In this document: positions 48,295 through 60,439 of the stretch, piece by piece
How positions within the stretch are numbered: the first letter of the stretch is position 1
How the letters are laid out: each line of letters begins with the position of its first letter
Source of the DNA: Prostheceraeus crozeri
Lineage: Eukaryota > Platyhelminthes > Polycladida > Euryleptidae
Assembly: GCA_907163375.1 (NCBI GenBank)
Contig: CAJQUW010011593.1
Coordinates: 124,001 to 188,000, forward strand
Reading direction: 5' to 3'
Length of the DNA: 64,000 nt
The notes under the pieces: model-generated
Told to the model about the DNA's origin: nothing
Database searches by the model: none
What the model saw: the letters and a program-made list of their open reading frames with translations, nothing else
Position numbers and translations under genes: made by a program

Positions 48295-51200
48295 TGTGAC
48301 TGGTTTAAATTTGAAAAATATAATTTGTTAGCTCAGACGTAGCCCCAATGAATACGCTTGGATTTCGCCTGTATATCAACCAATGACAGTCACGTGGGAA
48401 CGATTTTATGGAAGGGGGGCTAAAAATTTTGGTGTCACAAAACACTTTTTGTGCGGGTAACGAAGGCATATTACCCAAGGCACACTACTCTAACGTCTTG
48501 GATGAACAGAAACGTCTTGGAGGACAAGACAGAAAATGAAGAATGAAATGGCAGAAGCAAAGGGAGAAAGAAGACAACTAAGTCAAAATGTGCATTGCGA
48601 TAGAAATGTAGAAATGCAGCTTAATTTGCATTTCTGACAATGATTGTATGATCGCATGCATATACCGGTATATTGAATATTAATTATAATGCCTATATAA
48701 AACGAGAGGAGCAGTTAGATGTAAATATTTATCACCTCATTCACGAGTTAATGCTGACGCTTTTTAACCGTCAGTTGGATAGTTAGACGACGTTCGGTTC
48801 CGTGAGGGATCCCAAGGTGTTAAATGCTATAATATGGGTATCTGGTCTCACATATCTCATTGAACCGAATACACTTAAGGTTTATAGACAAAGGACAATC
48901 GATCGGATTGATCAATTCCCTGAACAAAACGAAAGTTGAAATCATGATCACATCGTCATCGTAACTTAACATGACTCCTCTACCTTAGTCTTTGTTCTCT
49001 ATTCAAGCAAGAGTGTGAGGCCAATCTTCTTTCATTCAAATTTATCAATTGGATATGTAAACAAACGATGCTACTTTCCAAATACAAATTACATGTAAGA
49101 CACTCTTTCACAGTTTTGTAAATGTAGCGCAATCTGCCTCATTATCAGTCAATCAGAAAAATTATTGATAATGTGATGGTCTCACATTAATTCATATTTC
49201 ATTATCATCAAGTTCTGGATTTTCTCCTGTAATTTATATTAAATACATCCTGTCATGAATTTCCATTTTTATCTCATTAATAACCTTCATCTAAACATCT
49301 TCAAGTCTCAATTAAACTTCATTTCATCACCATCCTCAAGTTGATCAACATCTTTCAATTTCTTCGGCAATGATTCGGCGATGTTGGGATTTTAAGATAA
49401 CTTTCATCAATTAGCTGATTGACTCAAAACTTCCTTCTTCACTACGTGTGGTACTCAATTCTATCACGAAAGAACTCAAGACTTGACATGTGTAGGCCTG
49501 AGAGGTTTTATATTTTCTGCAATATTGCAGGAGAATGCATCACTAGTATGTATATTATTCAATAAAACGCTAATTAAGCTAAAAATGCACACACATGAAT
49601 GACCCAATTCATCAAGAAATAATAGATAACTTGCGCACACTGGTAGGACATAGCCATATTAGCGCAGTGTAGGCCTACATTTTGCAAGTGAACTTCTTCG
49701 TAAGTTTGATAAGCTTGTGACAAAGTGGCTATTTTTGAATACCATGCCAGCACACACGGCATTTCCATGTTCAATCCCGTATATTTATATGTAGATTCTA
49801 TTATTTGAAATTTTGAAGTAAAATGAGGAAGTCAAATAAAGAAAGCAATGTGGTGTTCTCTACGATAATCCAAACCCCAGCAAACCAGTCAACATTCTGT
49901 ACAGAAGAAGAATGGGTTGCGCCTATTTAATCTATCAAAAAGATTTAAAAAAAACGTAAATAGTCAAAACATTACACCAAAAAGATAGACAATAAAACTT
50001 AAACAAGCCACAATGTCATTATGATTCTTACATTTTATATTCATCTATTCATGTGAGAATCAATAAGTGCCAAAATAGTACCATGATGGGATTAATTAAG
50101 AGCAAAATTGCATACAAAAATTGTCTAACTGTACTGATCGAAGCTAGCAAGGCAACTTGAGGTTCTACAAGAGGCGGCAAATTCAGAAATTTGGACACCA
50201 TGATGGTGGCAGGGTAAAGTGCAACTGTCCGTCAAGCGCAGGAGGGGGTCCTTTCAGAAATGGCAGCGGTCCGTCTGCTGAGGACACAAAAGGGTGCAAG
50301 CTTCAGGAGAGACAAGCAAAGGCAGCAGTGGCCATAGACAAGTACAATGCTACAATGGATTTGTAACAAAAGTTGGTGAACCGAGAAGGAGAAAAATATG
50401 GTGTATCGTATTTTATATGCGAGAGATAAAGCATTAAATGATGGCCATGAAGGATTTTCTCGTCAACAATGGCTATCACGACAGCATATGGAAACAAGGA
50501 TTTGATTTCTTCCAATTTGATGGAATCTTGTCAATTTGATCATTCTGAAGACATTCTTAGATAGCGATGACAGACTATTTTTGCAATTCATCAAAAGTGT
50601 TGAGATTTTCTTCCTACTTAATGAGTTCTTACAGCCACTCCATTAACAATCGCAACTCAAGTTAATTGTATTTCTGAAATCGCTGCATTGAGCTCCACCG
50701 GATCTACACGTCGAAAGTAGCGTCAATAAACACGTACATGCACGTGGACGATATGAAACATGTTTCGCATATGCATGTATATTTGATATAGCCTATCAAT
50801 AAATTGTGTTCTATAATCAATCAATGCGTTTGGCTGAAAATGTCAGAGGTGCTGCGAGAGCAAATGAAAATTTTAGGGGGTAATTAGCCTTTCCTAGCCC
50901 CCTGTTATGACTAATGTGCATCCTCTTGAGAAGCAACTGATGTGGTTCACGTAGGTTCCTGCAAGCGAATATTGTGGGGAATTATGAGTTTAAAGAAATG
51001 TACAGTCGCACTCCATATTTTAGATTGCACAACGTAAAGTAGCCTGCGGGCTGGTTTAAATTCCCGACTCATAGTTAAATCTATCATTTAAGGAGAAATG
51101 AAAAATTTGACTGAAATATCTGAACAAGCTCTTTCGTTTGATATACGCATGTAGTTGAATGAAGAGAGCGATCGTCCTTGGCGTTGGCGCTGAGTGACTG

Positions 51201-52592
51201 ATTTTCTGATTGTTTCCTCAACGTTTAGTGCACGTCGAATAGACAATCTATAATTTGCTAAAAAATCTAAGATTAAAATCACATGTCAATCGCTAACAAA
51301 AAGAGGCTATCCTTTTTGTGATTTAAGAAGATGCATGGAGAAACTTCTATGTATGCATTTTTCACTCCTGCTAAAGTTTGGCTTGTTTTCAAGCAGACAA
51401 TTGTACGTCCAATGTGGTATGATTTGAGTGCATCCACAGTATCTTGAGTACCGCTATTTCTGTGTATTTTATTTTTGTTTTATGCGGTACGTCTATGACG
51501 TGGGTCCGCCACTGCTTATTCGTCCAAGATGTTAAAGGACCCGAAACGAGACGAAAGCAGTTGGTCATCTTCCTGATGAGCCCCTTGTATATATTTGTTT
51601 TAGTGTTGTTTTGTCCAGTTTTATTTTTGTATTCAGTTCTTGTCTGTGTGATCTTTTGAGAATGCGTGTGTCTAGCCTAGTGAGCGCTTAATGAGTCATT
51701 TTCAGGACTATCCTACATTTTTATATACAAATAATTTTTATATTTTATTATATGTATTATCCGCACGTTAGCGGACTTCAGTTACAAAATAACAGTGTAG
51801 ATATCTCAAAATGTCCAGATTCTTTTGATATTAGCGGGATTATGCGAACAAAGTCTACGATTCTAGCGATCATTTTTAAAATATTTTCTGGTTATTGTAC
51901 CTTTTTGTCATAATCTGCTATGATTGATTCTGTCGACAATCACTTTAAACAGACGAGAGTCAATGAATTCTATACTATTATTAAATGAATATTTCAAATG
52001 AGAATCTAGAACAGCTGATTTAACAGAAATCACTCACTTCAGAACCTGCTTTAGAAGATGCGTGCTTCAGCGTCGAATTGCAATGCACTGTGCTTATCAA
52101 AACTCTTCTTATCATGACAATGTACATATCATTAGTCGATATATGCATTACGTCAACATTCAGTGACGTCTGATTATCTTTTCACGGTTATCACCCGCGA
52201 ATTTGCAACACTATAATGATGAGGCAATTATTCAACATCACTCGTCAGCGCAGCATTCAAAACGGCCATCTTCGAAGAACCTGTGATTTCTTATCGTAGG
52301 AAATTTCGCCTGAGCATGATTTGTTTAGCTTTATGAAGATAGAAAGGCCTAACAAGAAAGTGTCAACATCATGAGAGGGAATGTCCAAGATATCAGTGAA
52401 GTGGCTGCTCGTCGTGTGTGGTGTTCGAGATACTTAGCTTAGGGTTCCGCTGATAAGCACATTTTACATAGAATAATCGACGAAACTCTAAAAATTCAAA
52501 ATTTACCAATTTTGTTTTCAAAATTCAATTCAAATCTAAATTTCAGTTATTTATGTGACAATTTCCTTAATGAAGTTCTGTTTCCCTCTTCT
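48295..52592. other. No gene recognised, 4.3 kb
   Basis: AT-rich. A plus-strand frame at 50157-50366 ends KLQERQAKAAVAIDKYNATM and may be a stray exon, but the evidence is thin. A CTGATGAGCCCC word at 51571 is discussed among the findings. No other structure supports a feature. Confidence 0.35.
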
Positions 52593-53627
52593 CAGGCCCG
52601 TAGCTAAGGTGGGCCACGGAGGCGGTGCCCCACCTGCAAAATTTTTCGCCCCCCTCTAGAAAATCATGGTGAAGATACGGTTAAATGGACTGGAAACTAT
52701 AATTTCTGTATTTCTGAAACTATAATTTCTAAGTTAACATTTCTATCTCTAAAAGTTTTTATCAATTTTGACTGTTAATAAAATTTCCGCTTTCATCCTT
52801 CATCTGCAGACGATGCGGCAGGGGGTATGATGCAGGTGATTATGTCATTGACAAACAAATGAAATCAGTTAATCCTCTCCAACTTCCTGGGCAGCTTCCT
52901 GGGTCGGAGATTAATGCATCTTAGTTGACATTTCTGGAAAATGGGCGAAGAGCTCCGTATGCATATGTAGTTTTGCTTTTATTCTCGTTGAATGAAATGT
53001 TCAACACCTTTGTTTATCATGATAAAGAAGCGATTCAGGGAGAATCGTTGCGACTTCCTGTTGAGATAACACATTTGGAGATTTTGGGAAATTATGAAAA
53101 TGGACGTCTTCACATTTCCGAAAACTACTTTCGTTTTACTTTCTTTGTATAGAGCATAGAGATAACCCTGATAATCATAAGTTGATACTACATACATCTC
53201 ATAAAAATCGTTTACTCACATTGAGTGCAATTATTTTCATATTTTATGGCTCTATATCTCTCTTCATGTTTGTTAAATAAATGCTAAATCTCCCCGATTC
53301 CCATTGGAGATTTCGTGTTTTGATTTGTTTTTCAAATAAACTCTTATTTGTTTATTTATTTAAACAGGATTTTGCTTCTTATTGCAGGCACAGTGGTAAA
53401 TACGTTATGGACAAATTTGTTATTAGAGAATCTAAAACTTCGTCAATTACTACAAGGGGTCAAGAATTATTAAACGATGAAAGTGGACTTCCTATAGAAA
53501 GTGGAACAGATGAAACTGTTTTATTATTTAAAACTATCATGTAAAAGCAGCACATTATTCATTTTTGTTTTGAAAATTCATCAGAAAGTCGCTCCCCCCC
53601 CTTAGAGCAGCGTCTGGATACGGGGTT
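52593..53627 (+). mobile_element. hAT-like element with perfect 8 bp duplication
   Basis: Ends CAGGCCCGTAGCTAAGG and, inverted, CAACCCCGTATCCAGACG. CCTCTTCT is repeated exactly at 52585-52592 and 53628-53635. Inside, after a good acceptor (TTCTTATTGCAG, 53378-53389), a frame reads HSGKYVMDKFVIRESKTSSI to a stop at 53544. The MDKFVIR start resembles the N-terminus of hAT/ZMYM-type transposases, which often begin MDKFL. The rest of the transposase is missing. The clean duplication suggests a recent insertion. Confidence 0.7.
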
Positions 53628-53686
53628 GCCTCTTCTAAGCAGCAGAATTTAAGAACTACGAGCATTTGCATGCAGTCACTAAATGC

Positions 53687-55469
53687 AAAGTTGGAAGTGG
53701 GTCGTGGGTTATGGGTCAGGTGGGTCAAGTGGGTCACAAAATCGCGTGGGTCTCGTGGGTCTTGGGTCTTTTTCTTCCGAAAAGTTGGTGGGTCAGGTGG
53801 GTCGTGGGTCAGACTTCGTTGACCCACTTCCAACCTGACCCATGATTGATTTGACAATCTGAAATACTATAGACTTCATTTATTCGTATTCTTAATTATC
53901 ATTCATGAGAAATGATTGAGTGAGTGTCACTGAAGGGGGTGATGGATGCACACAGTCAAAATATGCGACACTATTGACTTTCACAAGCCTCATACAGTTT
54001 CGAAAGGATTCACACAAATTAAAGGCTCGAAAACAATAAAGGCTGCTGTCTACTGAGAGATGTTGGTTTGTGGAGAGAAGTTGTTTGAGTACAACTGTGT
54101 ATGCTCGATTCTCGGTCGCCATATCTGACGATGCCCAATGATGTGTGACCTTGATTTCAGAGATACAGCTACTGAAGAAATCAGATATTCAGAGGTATTA
54201 TTAATCTTGAAAATTTTCTTGCAATGCCAGCTGACTTTCGTTTTGTTTGTTTCGTTTGATTTTGTAGGTCTTCCGTAGAAAATATCCTCTGGTAGAGATT
54301 AGAACGGTAAATCTCTATTAAAGATTGATCAGAGCCTAAATATTTTCGAGATATGTAATTGATAAAATATCTTGACAATATACATGCTTCATATCTAAAG
54401 TATTTAGTCATTCAATCTACTTTCGCATCGTACATGTTCCATGCATCTCATTGCTCATTCGATGCATAATCTGAAATACATTAATTCATACGACGGTCAT
54501 TGATATAGACTTATCCCTTTCACACAGACTTATTACGGCAGAGGTCTGTGAGGAGATATTTCTTGACACTTCGTATCAATAAAAAGTTTCGTTTTAATAT
54601 TTGATTTGGTATCAATAAAAATAGGAATATTTACATAATGTCGCTAGTGATTATTATCACAGCGGACTCGCACATGTGGCGCCACTCATATATATCAGCT
54701 CATCTATGAACATTAAAAGCTAATTAATGAATTGTAATCTTGTCATCGTGCAATTTTTTATTCACGCGTTACGCATGCTTACTCCATTTGCTTTTCAATG
54801 AATGTCATTCTTGCATCAAATATACAACCTTTTATTTAAATCTAACCAATAAGTAAATGAAATTTGAATCGATTGCCATCAGAAGCAACAAAATATTAGT
54901 TTCACGATATTTCTGCGATAATTTTCACACATGTAGTATATAACATAATGAATGCATGCATAAAGAATCTAGGCCTACTGCAGTCTTATTTTTTAACTTC
55001 ATTTGGTTAAGAAATGTAGAATTTGAAATTTAATCTGTTGGGCCCTCAACTTAACTAATGATCTCTGTACGAGTTAAATAGGTAGTCCTAAAAAGGACAG
55101 TCAAGAACTATGACAAGAAATAGAACCGTTTAGATTATTTTAGAACCTTAGGCATTTGTGGTGCATGAACTTTGATTATCAGATGATTTTGATCAGGTTA
55201 CATGTCTATTTATCATGTGACAAGTGATCTGATACACTTGAATCTTCATAACAAATCTTGACAACAATTTTGATACTACCAGGCCTCTACCTAGATAGAC
55301 CCAGAATCTTGAATGAAAATGAAACTGAAGATGACACCAGAAAAGGAAATTGCACTCACATCATTCACCCGTGCAGCATGTGGGTCAGGTGGGATCAAGT
55401 GGGTCACATATACCGTGGGTCAGGTGGGTCTTGGGTCAAATTGCGTTGACCCACTTCCAACTCTGAAAT
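53687..55469. mobile_element. Element ends rich in GGGTC, hAT-like
   Basis: CAAAGTTGGAAGTGGGTC at 53687 faces CAGAGTTGGAAGTGGGTC (inverted) at 55469. A third, inverted copy of the same end lies at about 53838. Inside each, GTGGGTCAGGTGGGTC words repeat. The outer pair is flanked by AAATG on both sides, shorter than an hAT duplication. It may be one 1.8 kb element with a nested or folded end, or two related copies. No coding sequence is recognised in it. Confidence 0.45.
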
Positions 55470-55739
55470 GTTCAAGCATGATTTGTCCATTTTGCTTCAT
55501 TCATTTTCAAAGAACATACGTACACCTGCATCTTCTTAATATTTCATTATGACGTTGTAATATACATGTATATTCTTGATTTAATCTCACTCTGGATACA
55601 CTCTTGTATTTCACTTTGCAATGATCTTTAATACCACCAATTGATTGCAGAAATGCATCAATTTTTCAGCAAAATACTACAGTTCCTGTAATACCGTTTT
55701 ATCACTTAACATTGTGAATGGTTTAGAAAAACAATGTGC
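55470..55739. other. No gene recognised
   Basis: Short spacer between the GGGTC-rich element end and a LINE fragment. Nothing seen. Confidence 0.3.
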
Positions 55740-56240
55740 CCACATCCATCCATCTAGGTCGCATCTGCAATATGCGACTGGCGCACGATCCTTCTCCATC
55801 TTTCTCTGCTTCTCGGTTTGTTATTGATCTCCTCCAACGACAATCCAGTGAAATATGTGATGTTCCCTATCCATAGCTGCCTTTGTCGTCCTCTCACCTT
55901 TTTTCCTTTAATTTTCCCCATTAGTGCTATTGACAGGATTCCATTCATTCGTGTTAAATGCCTCATATACTTGCATTTCGCCAGGCAGATGTTGTCCAGC
56001 AAACAACTCTTTTCCTTCCGATGTTTCTCAATACCAATTCGTTTGTCTTCCTCTGGGTCCATCTGATGTTCAGCATTCGCCTATAGCACCACATCTCACA
56101 CGTGTTTATCTTTTTGACGTCAGCTTTTCTCAAGGTCCACATTTCTGACCCATACCTCACCACTGACCAAACATAGCATCCCATCATCATGACTTGAATG
56201 TTGAGACTCAAATGTGAATTGACAAGAGCACTGTACATAT
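55740..56240 (-). mobile_element. LINE 3' fragment
   Basis: Minus-strand frames read GCYVWSVVRYGSEMWTLRKAD, CEMWCYRRMLNIRWTQRKTNELVL and then MGKIKGKKVRGRQRQLWIGN. This is the C-terminal end of the reverse transcriptase in RTE/CR1-like LINEs, where WSV-LYG-E-WTL and MLRI-WTD-TN-EVL are conserved. One frame change lies near 55980. The rest of the element is absent. Confidence 0.7.
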
Positions 56241-56339
56241 ACTGAATGTCTTATTGAATGATCGACCATGTTTGCCGATCAATTTCGAGCTTATTTAAAA
56301 CCCATCTACACTGATAAATCATGGTCAATGCAATTCACT

Positions 56340-56720
56340 AAAACTTACTAGAAAAAGAACACTTGGAAAGGCACAGATGAAGAATTCTCATTTATTATTA
56401 CTTTGGTACTTGATTTAATGCAGTGTCTGTGCAATGCGGGTGTGAACACTTCTAACTTTCTAAACAAAGCTATGAAGTCCATTTGGCTTACTTCGTGTGG
56501 ATGACAGCTCACTTCGGTAGAGACAGGTTTGATGTTCATTCACTTTCGTGGATAGGCGTCTCCGTGTCTTACCAATGTAACAGTTTGAACACTGTCTGCA
56601 TGTATAGCAATAGATCACGTTGGATGCTAAACACGGAGGGACTTTACCTTTATTAGGAAAAATTCCTGAGGTCTTGAAAGTTTTTTAAGCGACCTGTTAT
56701 TTGGCGCCGTTTTTATTAAA
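56340..56720 (-). mobile_element. Penelope-like remnant, GIY-YIG tail
   Basis: The minus strand encodes VPPCLASNVIYCYTCRQC, NCYIGKTRRRLSTKVNEH and, in another frame, MDFIALFRKLEVFTPALHRH with an end SSSVPFQVFFF. The N-V-I-Y-x-Y-x-C, C-x-x-C and YIGKT-x-R-R-L pattern is the GIY-YIG domain of Penelope-like elements. Only the tail survives. Confidence 0.65.
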
Positions 56721-57540
56721 AATAGAGTTAATTATTTGGACGTTTTTTATGGTTTCACGCTCCTTTTCGTTTATAAAAGGAAGGGACCAATAGATAGTTT
56801 TAGCAGTCTCACCTCTGTTGTTTCTAGTATTGCTATTGATAAGAGAATCAACTTAGATTTTTAGGCTTTCAACTTGATCTAGCCCTCCACTCAGTCGCAA
56901 AAGATGAATTTTGAAAACTTAATGTCACATCCAAGATAGCTAATTTGTGATTTTCTTCCTTGTCACTAGTGAAGTTTATATGTCATGTATACGGAGAACT
57001 CCATCAATTTCTTGCTATTATTCGTGATCTACATCCAGCAACTAATTTACTATGGAAATCAATGATAGGGAAATAAATGTTCTTCATGTAAAAGTATATG
57101 TTGATAGATTCTCAGGACCTATTCACACCGACATGTTCCATAAATCGACCGATGCGATGAATTACGTTCCACTTAACTCTTAGCATCCATTTACATAATT
57201 TGCAATATTCCTTATACTCGTTATCTCGCATACAGAAAAAAGCGCATTATGTGTTATCGTAATAATAGAAAAATGCGCTACCATGGAATAAAGGTACAAT
57301 TACAGCAGTTGAATTACCCCTCGACTCTTGTCAATGATGGCTATATATAGAGCTGAATCCTACATTGTGAAAAGTAATAATGATAACAGACGTGAAAATA
57401 TACATATTCCATTTATAAGAACATACAAAAAGCAATCCAATTTTTTTTTAAAATGTGATAAAACCGATATCTAATTGTTTTTGATGTGTTGACTTATCTA
57501 ATGACTGTGAAATTCGATCAACTTACGTCAACCTAAGTCA
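56721..57540. other. No gene recognised
   Basis: AT-rich stretch between two Penelope-like tails of opposite strand. It may contain decayed upstream parts of either, but nothing readable. Confidence 0.3.
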
Positions 57541-57835
57541 TTGATCTCCATTCTATCGAAAAAGAATAAAAATACCATTCGAGGCGTCCAGTGTTGCAAT
57601 GATACCCGTTGTAAAACTTGTGACATCATTACACCTGGTACATCTATTTCTTTACTTACCAAAGATGGTCTGAAGCGCTTGAACATTAATCAAAATATTT
57701 CATGCTGGTCCTCTAATAATATTTATAAGCTTGAGTGCTGCAACTTACATCAATTTTTATTATTGCTAATGGTATTGAGCACCTTGAAAACGATAATTAG
57801 AACAATATCTACTTGACATACTTCGATATATATAT
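57541..57835 (+). mobile_element. Penelope-like remnant, zinc knuckle and GIY
   Basis: The frame reads VQCCNDTRCKTCDIITPG, then ISCWSSNNIYKLECCN. The CCND-x-R-C-x-x-C linker followed by an S-x-N-I-Y-x-L-x-C strand is the connection from reverse transcriptase to GIY-YIG domain in Penelope-like elements. It breaks off before the YIG block and runs into a short TATATATA tract (57823-57834). Confidence 0.65.
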
Positions 57836-58084
57836 AGATCAGACTGGCGATAAATTTACCTGCAGAAAGTGCATGACTCTTCATCGCCAGCAGATATCTG
57901 ATACTAGGTATGCTATGACATTGCACCATTGATATTGCGATTGATCAACCGTAGAATTTTTGTGAGTTTATTATTCTTTGGGTTAGTTATTAGAATATCA
58001 TTTGCGATCGGAAAAACTTCATATTATTTATAAATCCTTCATCTGTATTGAATAGCAAAACATCATTTACGTAGACCATCATAG

Positions 58085-58640
58085 TACAATGATGTTCATA
58101 CCGTGTCTATCCTTCTTCTCGAATCACTGCCTTAAGACGTCTCGTCATACTGCTAATAAGATGACAAATTACTGCATGAGGAATCCTTTCCATACTCATC
58201 ACAACCGATCCTTCAGATCCCTAACGTTGAGAGGTAGCTATTGATGTTGCTGCACCTTTCATTCAATTGAATTGGGCAGATGTTTGATTGGGTTACATTC
58301 CGGACTCCTCACAAATCGTGGGATGGATACATGAGGAAGCTTTGAATCCGTCAACTGCATGACACCGATGAGGAGGAGTATTGTCGTCTTGAAGCTTCCA
58401 GTCTAAAGAAGGCAATCCGAGATGTTCTGTGATCCGAGGAAGGAAAATTGGCTGCAGGACTTCGATCTAAACTGCACCAGTGACCGAATCACGCACGATG
58501 ACCAATGGTGACCTCACAATGCGGCAGATTGCACCTCAAACATGAGCAGATGCACCTTATGACAACTGAATGATGCACTCTTTATCATAGTGACAGTCCG
58601 GTACCCTCCAGACACGCACACGGCCGTCAGTTGGCTACAG
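58085..58640 (-). mobile_element. Tc1-type transposase remnant
   Basis: On the minus strand, in shifting frames: RVRVWRVPDCHYD, VTGAVQIEVLQPIFLPRI, LQDDNTPPHRCHAVDGF (second catalytic Asp region) and MERIPHAVICHLISSMTRRL with AVIREEG near the end. These are the second half of a Tc1-like DDE transposase. At least three frame changes. No inverted end repeats were identified. Confidence 0.65.
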
Positions 58641-58718
58641 TGTCATAGTGCATTGTCATTATCTTCCGTGTCTACATGAAAATACATTGACATCGACCGG
58701 TGGTTTGGGCCATTCTGA

Positions 58719-58763
58719 GCCGTACTGACGAGCCCTTGTAGGGCGAAACGCATCGTCTACGGC
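58719..58763 (+). ncRNA. Type I hammerhead ribozyme
   Basis: All conserved core elements are in place. Stem I is GCCGTA (58719-58724) with TACGGC (58758-58763). CTGACGA follows at 58725-58731. Stem II is GCCCT/AGGGC with a TGT loop (58732-58744), then GAAA (58745-58748). A three-pair stem III (ACG/CGT, loop CAT) leads to the GTC cleavage triplet, with the cut expected after C58757. A very short stem III is typical of the hammerheads found in Penelope-like elements. It lies between a Tc1 remnant and a (TA)n tract, 150 bp from the 3' end of a minus-strand Penelope-like copy, but on the opposite strand. Confidence 0.85.
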
Positions 58764-58777
58764 TGCCAAGGACATCT

Positions 58778-58780
<3 letters not shown>

Positions 58781-58850
<70 letters not shown>
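58781..58850. repeat. (TA)n microsatellite, 70 bp
   Basis: A perfect TA run, between the hammerhead ribozyme and the 3' end of a Penelope-like copy. The open frame across it on the minus strand (alternating Ile-Tyr) is not a gene. Confidence 0.95.
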
Positions 58851-58856
<6 letters not shown>

Positions 58857-58899
58857 TAATAAAAGAAAAAGTTTGAAAATTCGAAAAGCTGTAACTTCT

Positions 58900-60010
58900 A
58901 TAACAAGCGCTTTCATGTATTCCATGCAATCTTCAGGTGCACAGTAGACACAAAAATACTATCTTTCTGGACACATAAACTCGGCTTCAACCGCTTTATG
59001 TCAACACCTTCGGCAACAAAAAGTTCGTACTGAGACCAACACTTCTTCACAAATGTAAAGTCTTCTGTGGAGGCGCTTGGTGACACATGAAGACGGGTCG
59101 TTAGTTGATCGAGGTCTCGTCGCACCGTTGGACAACCAATTGGGCAAAGGTTCCTTGACACGAAGTCGTAAGGCCCTCGCACACCTCCCTACGTAGGTCG
59201 CTCCGCAACCAGAAAGGTAAGAATAGACCACATTGTTTTGATAGAGAAAAGGGGATGGCATCCTCTGGAGCATTCGAACACAAATGAGTAGTTGTGTAAG
59301 TAACACACAGTTGAATTTGGTAATAACAGACTTCCACTGCTTTGACGACAGACCGGGAAATCTTCTTTGACTGTTGCCCGTAGTAGGGAAGACGAAGGAA
59401 TTGCCGCTTCTTCTCTACTACAGGGACCTTGTCTGTTGCTGTCGAGTGTTTCCGGATGAACCAAAGCGGGTAGCCGTTCATTATCAGGATATTCTCCAAA
59501 ACTGCCTCTTCTTCTGATATGAACTGTAGTGAACGGATTCTCCGAACACGATGAAATAAGGTCCGAATTAGATTGCCTTGTATTTCTTTGTGCAAAATGA
59601 CGAGAAATGCATGTACAACCCTGTAAAGCTGGCGTTCCGATGCATTCTGGTCAGTAACTGGTTGCCCGAATGCACTGTGCGAACGTCAAGGAAAGAGTCT
59701 CCATCATCCAAAGAGCAAACCAAACTAGGATGCATAGCGTTGAGCTGACTAAAAATTGTCGCCGATTCTTCGCTGCTGTAGGATATGACATAAACGTCAT
59801 CAACACATCTCACATACAGCTTGGGTTTGGTCGAATAAAGCATGTGCTGTTCGTGAAAACCCACAAAGATATCCGCGAAGATAGAGGACTGACTGCCCAT
59901 TGCCAGCCCAAGAACAGCGATGAACAGATTCTCCGAACACAACAAGGTCCGATGGAGATAAATACGATGGAAATGGTCAACCGATGAAGATTCTGGAGAC
60001 AGGAACTTGT
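58900..60010 (-). mobile_element. Penelope-like element, RT end plus GIY-YIG
   Basis: The minus strand gives LGLAMGSQSSIFADIFVGFHE, then LYVRCVDDVYVIS (the VDD catalytic block), HPSLVCSLDDGDSFLDVRTV and FTGLYMHFSSFCTKKYK (59945-59570). The connector follows to FLRLPYYGQQSKKISRSVV and the GIY-YIG domain VVYSYLSGCGATYVGRCARAL (about 59250-59190), then LFVAEGVDIKRLKPSLCVQK at the end (about 59000). Two to three frame changes. The N-terminal part of the reverse transcriptase is missing. It is the best preserved Penelope-type copy with a VDD block in the window. Confidence 0.85.
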
Positions 60011-60439
60011 TCAGACTGTTCTACCAGTGTTATCACTGCTGTATTCTTGTTCTCTGTTCAAATCACTGTGGCGTTTGAAACTGCGCAACCATTTCACTCG
60101 ATCGGTAGACTACCTGGTTCGAAATCGGTATAGCGACCCATCCGGCAAGTTTTATGTCTTGAATTTGAATGGTATTGACATTCCCGCAGCTGACCTTGAA
60201 CTTGTGCGACTGGGACCCTTTCACTGTTTTCCTCCTTAGAATGACTAATATGATCGACATCATAACTCTTCTAGAGCAGTTTTTGCGATGATAAAAAATC
60301 AACGAAGTTTCAACAGCGAAAACTAAGAGTAGAAAATCTTGAAATGAAAATGATGTACGATAGGCAAAATCTTCTGGAAAAGCGAAAAATGGCACAAATT
60401 ACTAAATGAGCGAATGGCTCAAATGTATAATTGGGTGAC
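60011..60439. other. No gene recognised
   Basis: Between a Penelope-like copy and a LINE tail. Open frames on both strands (60027-60239, 60063-60395) have no motif. Confidence 0.3.

Noticed and set aside
50157-50366. 69-codon frame with a charged end
   Set aside because: The C-terminal part looks protein-like, but there is no partner exon or recognisable family.
51444-51659. 71-codon hydrophobic frame
   Set aside because: Could look like membrane segments, but the hydrophobicity comes from a T-rich stretch and no start context or exon borders support it.
58659-58925. Open frame of alternating Ile-Tyr
   Set aside because: It is a translation of the (TA)n microsatellite.
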